Shown here piece after piece: positions 1 to 5,332 of a stretch of DNA of 6,933 nucleotides (positions within the stretch are counted from its first letter, which is position 1; every line of letters begins with the position of its first letter). The stretch lies in the NCBI GenBank assembly GCA_002386045.1, contig DGEQ01000036.1, positions 1,133 to 8,065 of the forward strand, written 5' to 3'. The notes below the pieces were generated by a model. The model saw only the letters and a list, made by a program, of their open reading frames with translations, had not been told where the DNA came from and did not search any database. The translations under genes and the position numbers were made by a program. The stretch comes from Hungateiclostridiaceae bacterium UBA3922. GTDB taxonomy: Bacteria; Bacillota; Clostridia; Acetivibrionales; DTU013.

Positions 1-99
1 ATACGGGCCGTGGTGCTCAGTGCTACTTTTATATATGAACTCACTGGTCCGGCGATGACCAAGGCGGCGCTGGCCAGGGCAGGAGAACTGGATACATAA
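1..99 (+). CDS. C-terminal end of a probable monovalent cation:proton antiporter (5' truncated)
   Basis: Frame 1 is open from the first base to a TAA at 97-99 and gives 32 residues containing ATFIYELTGPAMTKAALARAGEL. From memory, an IYEL-x-GP-x-x-(T/A)K-x-AL-x-(K/R)AGE(I/L) tail is the usual C-terminus of CPA-type (Kef/NhaP-like) sodium or potassium:proton antiporters in Firmicutes. There the last membrane helix runs into a short cytoplasmic tail. Only this tail is visible, so ion specificity and the start are unknown. No U-rich terminator follows the stop; a promoter for the next unit begins about 15 bases later. The assignment rests on one short motif and would be confirmed or overturned by the sequence upstream of the window. 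Confidence 0.6.
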   Translation: MRAVVLSATFIYELTGPAMTKAALARAGELDT

Positions 100-113
100 T
101 TTGTAACTTCATG

Positions 114-142
114 TGGATATACATTATGAAAACTGGTATAAT
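114..142 (+). promoter_or_regulatory. Predicted sigma-A promoter with extended -10
   Basis: The -10 hexamer TATAAT (137-142) is a perfect consensus and is preceded by TG at 134-135, giving an extended -10 element. The -35 candidate TGGATA (114-119) matches TTGACA at 4 of 6 positions with the ideal 17-base spacer. Transcription would start near 149. It would reach an AGGAGG ribosome binding site at 163-168, which serves the uncertain short gene described next. Confidence 0.65.
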
Positions 143-192
143 TTATCCTGCTTTGAATAGACAGGAGGACAGGTATTGAAAAGAAAAGGCTT

Positions 193-417
193 TTGCATTT
201 ACATAAACAAATATATATCGGCCTTAGCGGCGGCAACTATTTCAATTACATATCTGAAATGCAGGAGCAGATCCCTGTGATAACAGGCCGCTTCATCAAT
301 GAAAACGGAACATATACTGAAACGCCGTCGGAAGAGACAGTAAAGAAGCTGGAAGAGTACGGAAGGGTCCAGTATTATATGCTCATGGAAAAGGAGGCAT
401 TGGCCCCGTTTTTTTGA
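193..417 (+). CDS. Small hypothetical protein, start uncertain
   Basis: This frame encodes 74 residues from a TTG at 193, rich in Glu, Lys and Tyr in its second half (SEETVKKLEEYGRVQYYMLM), with no signal peptide, membrane segment or family I recognise. The region is visibly more AT-rich than its neighbours. The start is a real problem. The excellent AGGAGG at 163-168 lies 24 bases before the TTG at 193, too far to serve it. The same site is 7 bases before a TTG at 176 in another frame, which opens a 34-residue peptide ending at 280. It is also 6 bases before an in-frame ATT at 175, which would give an 80-residue product. So this may be a gene with a rare ATT start, a frameshifted remnant, or a chance open frame next to the 34-residue peptide. 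Promoter and ribosome site argue that something here is translated; which frame is open. Confidence 0.35.
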   Translation: MHLHKQIYIGLSGGNYFNYISEMQEQIPVITGRFINENGTYTETPSEETVKKLEEYGRVQYYMLMEKEALAPFF

Positions 418-522
418 TCACGGGACGGGTCATATGCCGCTTCGGTCTCAGGCTGGGACGGAACTTTTCGGCAGGCGGGCAGATGCTATGAGAGATCGGG
501 GCCAGGGGGGTGTGAGCTTGTT

Positions 523-948
523 ATGAGGATAGCAGTGGTTGACGGTCAGGGTGGCGGCATAGGAAAGACTATCGTTGAAAGGCTGAGGAGCCGGTATGCC
601 GATTCTGTCAGCATAATCGCCCTTGGTACGAATGCGCTTGCCACTTCGGCTATGCTGAAGGCCGGCGCCGACGAAGGGGCTACCGGTGAGAGCGCCATCG
701 TTTACAATGCGGGCAGGGTGGATGTCATAACCGGCGTCATCGGTATACTTGCGGCCAACTCGATGCTCGGGGAGCTGTCGCCCGCCATGGCGGCGGCCAT
801 TGCCGGCAGCCCGGCGCTCAAAGTGCTCATACCGGTGAACAGATGCTGCATAAAGGTGGCGGGGATAAAGGATATGACCCTTCTCCAGTTCATCGATGAG
901 GCGATCGATATGATAGACCGCCGCAGGGAATGCAGCGATGGCCTGTAA
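523..948 (+). CDS. DUF3842 family protein
   Basis: The 141-residue product begins MRIAVVDGQGGGIGK, a beta-strand followed by a glycine-rich loop of Rossmann type near residues 3-15. It continues with IIALGTNALATSAMLKAG (about 32-49), GVIGILAANSMLGE (about 72-85) and LIPVNRCCIKVAG (about 103-115). I recognise this set as the DUF3842 family (Pfam PF12953), a conserved protein of Clostridia of unknown function; length is typical. The glycine loop suggests nucleotide or dinucleotide binding, but that is inference. The ATG at 523 follows a G-rich stretch (506-510) about 12 bases upstream, a poorly spaced ribosome site, and no alternative in-frame start exists just upstream. The gene stands alone, converging on sigK 61 bases downstream. 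I see no convincing promoter in 418-522. Confidence 0.85.
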   Translation: MRIAVVDGQGGGIGKTIVERLRSRYADSVSIIALGTNALATSAMLKAGADEGATGESAIVYNAGRVDVITGVIGILAANSMLGELSPAMAAAIAGSPALKVLIPVNRCCIKVAGIKDMTLLQFIDEAIDMIDRRRECSDGL

Positions 949-954
949 TGGATC

Positions 955-979
955 ACGATGCCGGACCGCCGGCATGCGT
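955..979. other. Intergenic GC-rich hairpin between convergent genes
   Basis: ATGCCGG (958-964) and CCGGCAT (969-975) form a perfect 7-bp stem with a 4-base loop. ACG (955-957) and CGT (977-979) extend it by 3 bp across one bulged G (976). It sits between the stop codons of the DUF3842 gene and sigK, where a two-way terminator would be expected. Neither strand shows a U-tract after the stem, so it is not a standard intrinsic terminator. It could act with Rho or simply block 3' exonucleases; this role is inferred from position only. Confidence 0.35.
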
Positions 980-1009
980 GACAGGCCGGCAAACCGCAAG
1001 ATGTATGCG

Positions 1010-1720
1010 TCAGTGACCGCTTTCCGGTTCGAGTTCCTTGCTGAGCTTCCTGATGGCCTTCTTCTCTATGCGTGATACATATGACCGCGAAATGCCGAGC
1101 ATCCCGGCTATTTCGCGCTGTGTCCTGCCGGTTCCGTTCAGGAGGCCGTAACGGAGTTCCAGCACGGTTTTTTCCCGCTTTTTGAGGACCGATTTCATCT
1201 TGTTGTAGAGACGTTTGACCTGGAGCTTCAGTTCTACTTCATCTATCACGGATTCGGTTTCGCTGCCGATTACGTCAATTAATGTTATTTCGTTGCCCTC
1301 ACGATCTACTCCGATCGGGTCATGGAGAGATACCTCGCTCTGGATTTTCCTGTTGGACCTGATCTGCATCAGTATCTCGTTCTCTATGCAGCGGGCGGCA
1401 TACGTAGCCAGCCTCGTTCCCTTGGACTGGTCGAAGGTGGAGATGGCCTTGATAAGGCCGATGGTGCCGATGGAAATGAGGTCGTCGATGTCGCTGCTGA
1501 ATGTGCTGTACTTCTTAACGATATGGGCCACGAGCCGCAGGTTTCTCTCTATCAGTATGTTCCTGGCATCTTCGTCGCCCTCCTTGTACGCCGCGATGTA
1601 TTTCTGCTCTTCTTCAGGTGTAAGGGGCTGCGGGAACGAGTTGGCGTTCGTAACGTAACCCAGTTGGAACACTATGCCGCCCAGCACCCCGCCGAGGAGG
1701 GAATGCAAGAAGTGCAGCAA
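1010..1720 (-). CDS. sigK: RNA polymerase sporulation sigma factor, pro-sigma-K
   Basis: This is the sigma factor that drives late mother-cell transcription (coat and spore maturation genes). Region 2 is intact (NLRLVAHIVKKY, then DDLISIGTIGLIKAI and RLATYAARCIENEILM), followed by the family-specific SLHDPIG segment and a region 4 helix-turn-helix (TQREIAGMLGISRSYVSRIE). The N-terminus is hydrophobic and Gly-rich and runs into GYVTNANSFPQPL, which aligns with the B. subtilis processing region. Cleavage by the SpoIVFB-type protease is therefore predicted just before Tyr22. I place the start at a TTG (1718-1720), 8 bases after GGGAGG (complement of 1729-1734). The upstream in-frame GTG at 1729 overlaps that ribosome site and is unlikely. 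The product is then 236 residues. There is no skin-type insertion. The gene is divergent from the trp unit, and a sigma-E-like promoter lies upstream. Confidence 0.95.
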   Translation of the reverse strand: MLHFLHSLLGGVLGGIVFQLGYVTNANSFPQPLTPEEEQKYIAAYKEGDEDARNILIERNLRLVAHIVKKYSTFSSDIDDLISIGTIGLIKAISTFDQSKGTRLATYAARCIENEILMQIRSNRKIQSEVSLHDPIGVDREGNEITLIDVIGSETESVIDEVELKLQVKRLYNKMKSVLKKREKTVLELRYGLLNGTGRTQREIAGMLGISRSYVSRIEKKAIRKLSKELEPESGH

Positions 1721-1754
1721 ATGAGGCACCTCCCGGAAAATTAGTCACCGTATA

Positions 1755-1784
1755 AGTATATGAGGTCCACCGGTGCAAATTGCC
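1755..1784 (-). promoter_or_regulatory. Candidate sigma-E-like promoter of sigK
   Basis: On the minus strand CATATACT (complement of 1755-1762) resembles the sigma-E -10 box CATACAAT. GGCAATTT (complement of 1777-1784) lies 14 bases upstream where a sigma-E -35 element would be, although its match is weak. In B. subtilis sigK is transcribed by sigma-E and then by sigma-K, so this is biologically sensible. The -10 also resembles a sigma-A box (TATACT), but no good sigma-A -35 is spaced for it. Confidence 0.35.
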
Positions 1785-1823
1785 TGTACTAAAGTCAAAA
1801 AGATGATGTTTTTTGCAGCGGGA

Positions 1824-1853
1824 TTGACAAGGCCTGGCAGTTGATGTTAAAAT
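1824..1853 (+). promoter_or_regulatory. Sigma-A promoter of the trp operon
   Basis: A perfect TTGACA (1824-1829) is followed after 18 bases by TAAAAT (1848-1853), one mismatch from TATAAT, with TG at 1845-1846 giving an extended -10. Transcription should start near 1860, just upstream of the T-box Stem I, so the whole leader RNA is accounted for. Confidence 0.8.
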
Positions 1854-1857
1854 CAAC
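1840..1857. promoter_or_regulatory. Near-perfect 18-bp palindrome overlapping the trp -10 box (possible operator)
   Basis: GTTGAT (1840-1845) and ATCAAC (1852-1857) are exact inverted halves, and the central GTTAAA is also mostly symmetric, so 16 of 18 positions are palindromic. The element covers the -10 hexamer, the classical place for a repressor to bind. It lies upstream of the predicted transcript start, so an RNA hairpin is an unlikely explanation. I do not recognise it as the site of a known regulator; it is not the E. coli TrpR operator half-site. Confidence 0.4.
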
Positions 1858-1859
1858 AG

Positions 1860-2184
1860 CAACAGCGAATACGGAACACACCGATGAACAGGAGTAGTAA
1901 GAGCGGGAGCCTGTATTCAGAGAGCCGCTTGCCGGGACGGCCTGTTGGCCCGGAGACCCGGCGCAGATGGTGGGAATGCGGTTGCAGGACCGTTCCGAAT
2001 GGACCTGTGAGGGAAGCCCGAAATTCATGGCAAGAGTAGGCGCTTACGGGGGACCCGCCCGTTATCAGCAGGGTTGCATATGATAGTATGCAAAAACGAG
2101 AGGACGGTTTTCCGTCAATTTGGGTGGCACCGCAGAAGTTTGAAGCTTTTGTCCCTTGCATAGGGATGGAAGCTTTTTTATTTT
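1860..2184 (+). promoter_or_regulatory. Tryptophan-specific T-box riboswitch leader
   Basis: This leader senses uncharged tRNA-Trp and controls read-through into trpB. Stem I has paired arms CAGG/CCTG (1889-1892 with 2004-2007), GAGCGG/CCGTTC (1901-1906 with 1990-1995), CCTGTA/TGCAGG (1910-1915 with 1983-1988) and AGCCGC/GCGGTT (1923-1928 with 1978-1983; base 1983 can pair in only one of these two). The AGTAGTAA side (1893-1900) faces the specifier loop GAATGGACC, whose UGG (2000-2002) is the Trp codon. The AG-rich bulge and the TGGTGGGAA apical loop (1968-1976) are present. Hairpins at 2074-2093 and 2103-2116 precede the T-box GGGTGGCACCGC (2122-2133). In it UGGC (2125-2128) complements GCCA-3' of tRNA-Trp, whose discriminator base is G. 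The antiterminator pairs GGG (2122-2124) with CCC (2153-2155) and GCAGAAG (2132-2138) with CTTTTGT (2146-2152), leaving the usual 7-base bulge (2125-2131). It competes with the terminator for 2146-2155. Confidence 0.95.
2143..2184 (+). terminator. T-box intrinsic terminator
   Basis: AAGCTTTTGTCCC (2143-2155) pairs along its full 13 bases, including three G-U pairs, with GGGATGGAAGCTT (2163-2175) across a 7-base loop. It is followed at once by a U-rich run (TTTTTTATTTT, 2174-2184). Its 5' arm contains the bases needed for the antiterminator, so the two structures exclude each other. It ends 19 bases before the trpB start. Confidence 0.93.
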
Positions 2185-2203
2185 GGCAAAGGAGTGGATC
2201 GGT

Positions 2204-3394
2204 TTGTCCAGGGGGAGATTTGGCATACACGGAGGGCAGTATGTCCCGGAAATACTCATGAATGCTCTCATCGAACTGGAACAGGCGTATGAGCGGTATA
2301 AGGATGACCCGGACTTTACGGCTGAACTCGGCGATCTGCTGAGGAACTATGCCGGGCGCCCGTCCATGCTTTACTATGCTGAAAAAATGACGAGGGACCT
2401 GGGTGGGGCGAAAATATACCTCAAGCGGGAAGACCTGAACCATACCGGGTCGCACAAGATCAACAACGTGCTTGGCCAGGCCCTGCTTGCAAAGCGTATG
2501 GGCAAGACCAGGCTGATAGCGGAGACCGGAGCCGGGCAGCACGGGGTCGCCACTGCTACGGCCGCAGCGCTGATGGGGATGGAATGTGAAATATTCATGG
2601 GAAGGGAAGACACCGAGAGGCAGGCGCTCAACGTTTACCGGATGGAACTGCTCGGGGCGAAAGTCCATGCCGTGGACACCGGGACGCAGACTCTTAAGGA
2701 TGCCGTCAATGAGGCCATGCGTGAATGGACCAGGCGGATAAGCGATACCCATTACGTGCTTGGATCGGCTGTCGGCCCTCACCCTTTCCCGACGATCGTA
2801 AGAGACTTCCAGAAGATAATAGGAAAGGAAGTGAAACGGCAGCTTGCGGAAATGGAAGGCAGGCTTCCGGATATCGTAATGGCCTGCGTCGGCGGAGGCA
2901 GCAATGCGATCGGCGTTTTTTATGATTTCATAGAAGATAAGGGCGTGCAGCTGATAGGATGCGAAGCGGCAGGCCGGGGGACCGATACGGGCAGGACGGC
3001 GGCCACCATGACTATTGGAAGCGTCGGCATATTCCATGGCATGAAATCATATTTCTGCCAGGATGGATATGGCCAGATAGCTCCGGTCTATTCGATATCC
3101 GCCGGGCTGGATTATCCCGGCGTCGGCCCGGAACACGCGGGGCTCAGGGACATGGGCAGGGCCGAGTACGTGCCGGTGACCGATGATGAAGCGGTGGAAG
3201 CCTTTGAATACCTTTCCCGCACGGAAGGTATCATTCCTGCCATCGAAAGTGCCCATGCGGTGGCATATGCGATGAAGATAGCCCCACAGATGGATAAAGA
3301 CAGGATAATCGTCATATGCCTTTCCGGCAGGGGAGACAAGGATGTGGCTTCAATAGCGCGGTACAGGGGGGTGCAGATAAATGAACAGGCTTGA
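2204..3394 (+). CDS. trpB: Tryptophan synthase beta chain
   Basis: TrpB is the PLP-dependent subunit that joins indole to L-serine to make L-tryptophan, working as an alpha2-beta2 complex with TrpA. The sequence is of the ordinary TrpB1 type. It shows GRFGIHGGQYVPEILM at the N-terminus, HTGSHKINN with the PLP lysine at about residue 85, ETGAGQHG with the catalytic Glu at about 107, and GGGSNAIG (about 230-237) binding the PLP phosphate. LSGRGDKD lies near the C-terminus. I start it at TTG 2204, 9 bases after AAAGGAG (2188-2194), giving 396 residues, close to family length. The open frame runs back to 2156, but that would start translation inside the leader terminator. It is the first gene after the T-box and overlaps trpA by 14 bases. 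Confidence 0.97.
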   Translation: MSRGRFGIHGGQYVPEILMNALIELEQAYERYKDDPDFTAELGDLLRNYAGRPSMLYYAEKMTRDLGGAKIYLKREDLNHTGSHKINNVLGQALLAKRMGKTRLIAETGAGQHGVATATAAALMGMECEIFMGREDTERQALNVYRMELLGAKVHAVDTGTQTLKDAVNEAMREWTRRISDTHYVLGSAVGPHPFPTIVRDFQKIIGKEVKRQLAEMEGRLPDIVMACVGGGSNAIGVFYDFIEDKGVQLIGCEAAGRGTDTGRTAATMTIGSVGIFHGMKSYFCQDGYGQIAPVYSISAGLDYPGVGPEHAGLRDMGRAEYVPVTDDEAVEAFEYLSRTEGIIPAIESAHAVAYAMKIAPQMDKDRIIVICLSGRGDKDVASIARYRGVQINEQA

Positions 3395-4154
3395 GCAGGC
3401 TTTTTCACGGGGAAAGGCGTTCATACCGTTCATAACTGCCGGCGATCCTTCGATCGATGTCACGGAACGGCTGATCTACAGGATGTACGAGGCAGGCGCA
3501 GACCTGGTCGAGGTGGGCATACCGTTTTCGGATCCCGTCGCGGAAGGTCCCGTCATACAGGCCGCGGATGAGCGGGCGCTGGCCGGCGGCGTCACCGCAG
3601 ACGACGTGTTCGCGATGATGCGGCGGGTCAGGAGCAGCTGCGATGTGCCGGTGGCGCTGATGACATATGTAAATCCCGTTGTGACTTACGGCACGGACAG
3701 GTTCATGATGAATTGCCGCGAATCCGGGATCGATGCGGTGATCGTGCCGGACGTCCCGTTCGAAGAGAGGGACGAACTGCTGCCATACTGCAGGAAACAT
3801 GGCATTACGCTGATCCCGATGATAGCCCCTACATCGGGGGAGCGTATCAGGATGATCGCCGCCGAAGCCGAAGGTTTCGTATACTGCGTTTCATCCCTGG
3901 GCGTGACGGGCATGAGGGAGAAGATCGGGCATGAGGCAGGCGAAATGATAAAAGCGGTGAAGGCGGTGAAAGATATCCCGTGCGCCATCGGCTTCGGCAT
4001 ATCGACGCCCGGACAGGCCGCGGAACTGTCAGCTTACTGCGACGGGATCATAGTGGGGAGCGCCGTCGTGAAGATAGTGGAAGAGCATGGTGAAAACTGT
4101 GTCGGGCATGTGGCGGAATATGTCCGAAGGATGAAAGAGGCGATAAGCGGCTGA
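3381..4154 (+). CDS. trpA: Tryptophan synthase alpha chain
   Basis: TrpA cleaves indole-3-glycerol phosphate to indole and glyceraldehyde 3-phosphate and passes indole to TrpB through the complex's tunnel. The 257 residues form the expected TIM barrel. Visible are FITAGDP (18-23), VEVGIPFSDPV (43-53) with the catalytic Glu at 44, APTS (about 150), SSLGVTG (about 172-178) and GFGIS/VGSAVV, the phosphate-binding loops near the C-terminus. The second catalytic acid, Asp60 in the Salmonella enzyme (ADGP), is Glu55 here (AEGP). The ATG at 3381 has a G-rich ribosome site (3366-3371) and overlaps the trpB stop, so the two subunits are probably translationally coupled, as fits equimolar assembly. Confidence 0.96.
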   Translation: MNRLEQAFSRGKAFIPFITAGDPSIDVTERLIYRMYEAGADLVEVGIPFSDPVAEGPVIQAADERALAGGVTADDVFAMMRRVRSSCDVPVALMTYVNPVVTYGTDRFMMNCRESGIDAVIVPDVPFEERDELLPYCRKHGITLIPMIAPTSGERIRMIAAEAEGFVYCVSSLGVTGMREKIGHEAGEMIKAVKAVKDIPCAIGFGISTPGQAAELSAYCDGIIVGSAVVKIVEEHGENCVGHVAEYVRRMKEAISG

Positions 4155-4285
4155 GCGCAGGATGTCACAGGCACAGTCTTTCGGCCGGTCCTCCGGGAGC
4201 TGACTGACCGTGCTGTCGGTTACCCGGGCGGGATCTGAGAAATTCGATATGAACATTAGACGAGAAGAGAAGAGGAGAGATGAGA
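4155..4285 (+). other. trpA-trpD junction, non-coding, with two mutually exclusive hairpins
   Basis: These 131 bases are the only sizeable gap in an operon whose other junctions overlap or are about 50 bases. CGGTC (4186-4190) can pair with GACCG (4206-4210). The same GACCG can instead pair with CGGTT (4217-4221) around a 6-base loop. No U-tract follows either stem, and I find no convincing sigma-A promoter or coding frame. The end of the gap carries the purine-rich AAGAGGAG ribosome site of trpD (4270-4277). Confidence 0.5.
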
Positions 4286-5332
4286 ATGAGCAGGAACGTT
4301 GTCAAAAATGTGCTGGCAAAACTGACGGCAAGGGAGGACCTGTCGTCGGAAGAGATCTATGGCCTGATAGAGGCCATAAGGAATGATGAACTCAGCGATG
4401 CGCAGATCGCCGGCTTCCAGGTGGCGCTGCTGATGAAAGGGCCGTCCCTCGATGAGATAACGGCCATTGCCGCGGCGATGCGGGATAACTGCATCAGGAT
4501 CGATCCCGACGTGGACGGGGAACTGATGGACACCTGCGGCACCGGCGGCGGGCTGAGTACCTTCAACATTTCGACGGCGGTGGCCTTTGTCGCTGCCGCT
4601 GCTGGCATCCCGGTGGCAAAGCACGGGAGCCGTTCCATATCCAGCCTTTCCGGCAGCGCCGATGTACTGGAAGCGCTGGGCGTAGAAATCAACCAGAGCC
4701 CGAAAGGCGTCGAAAAGCTGATAGAGGATGTCGGCATCGCTTTCCTCTATGCACCCCTGTTCCATCCGGTCATGTGCAAGGTCCTCCCCCCTGAAAAGGA
4801 TCTCGGTATCAAGACCATTTTTTACACGGTGATAGGCCCGCTCATAAACCCGTCCAGGGCATCCAGGCATGTGCTTGGAGTATACAGGCCGGAACTGCTG
4901 GATACGGTGGCCCACGTGGCATCTTCCATAGGCTATAAAAGAGCCCTTTTCGTCCATGGCCTGGATGGGCTCGACGAGATATCGATGCTGGGCAGGACCA
5001 GGATAAAAGAACTGGACAACGGTGATATAACGACATATGAGATCGAGCCGGAAGATTTCGGCCTTGAGCGCTGCAGACCTGAAGACATCGCCACGGGCAC
5101 GCCGGAAGAGAATGCCGCGATGATCCGCGATGTTTTTTCTGGAAAGGACAGGGGACCGAGAAGGAGCGCCGTGCTTCTGAACGCGGCCGGCGCGCTTATG
5201 GTCGGCGGAAAAGCGGGCTGTTTCAGGGAAGGGATCGGACTTGCCGCCGAACTTGTAGATAGCGGCGAGGCACTGGAGAAACTGAAAAGGCTGGTGGAAG
5301 CTTCACATGAGTACGGGCGTATTTACGCGTGA
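4286..5332 (+). CDS. trpD: Anthranilate phosphoribosyltransferase (divergent form)
   Basis: TrpD transfers the phosphoribosyl group of PRPP to anthranilate, the first step of the pathway encoded here. The 348-residue product has the small N-terminal helical domain followed by TCGTGG-TFNIST (83-97), AKHG-R (111-116), SGSADVLEALG (122-132), FLYAPLFHPVM (153-163) and GIKTIFYTVIGPLINP (174-189). The acidic metal-PRPP pair is in GLDE (228-231). The fold and PRPP elements are unmistakable. Several conserved residues differ: GTGGD is GTGGG, KHGN is KHGS (115), the KSGSAD lysine is Leu121, and the GxRT arginine that contacts anthranilate is Lys176. I start at ATG 4286, 8 bases after AGGAG (4273-4277); the ATG at 4280 is only 2 bases from it. 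Anthranilate use is supported by the trp context. It overlaps trpC by 26 bases. Confidence 0.93.
   Translation: MSRNVVKNVLAKLTAREDLSSEEIYGLIEAIRNDELSDAQIAGFQVALLMKGPSLDEITAIAAAMRDNCIRIDPDVDGELMDTCGTGGGLSTFNISTAVAFVAAAAGIPVAKHGSRSISSLSGSADVLEALGVEINQSPKGVEKLIEDVGIAFLYAPLFHPVMCKVLPPEKDLGIKTIFYTVIGPLINPSRASRHVLGVYRPELLDTVAHVASSIGYKRALFVHGLDGLDEISMLGRTRIKELDNGDITTYEIEPEDFGLERCRPEDIATGTPEENAAMIRDVFSGKDRGPRRSAVLLNAAGALMVGGKAGCFREGIGLAAELVDSGEALEKLKRLVEASHEYGRIYA

Noticed and set aside
1721..1729. GTG start of sigK at 1729
   Set aside because: It overlaps the GGGAGG ribosome site (1729-1734 complement), leaving no spacing. TTG at 1720 has 8-base spacing.
2156..2203. Upstream extension of trpB to TTG 2156
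   Set aside because: The start would lie in the loop of the T-box terminator. The GGAG at 2191-2194 and family N-terminus both fit TTG 2204.
1853..3037. Long open frame on the minus strand opposite the T-box and trpB
   Set aside because: It is a shadow of trpB and of the structured leader. The translation has no recognisable motif, and trpB on the other strand is unmistakable.
4249..4386. Small frame starting ATG 4249 that could be a leader peptide before trpD
   Set aside because: No ribosome site before the ATG, it runs in another frame through the trpD start, contains only one Trp codon near its end, and is not followed by an attenuator.
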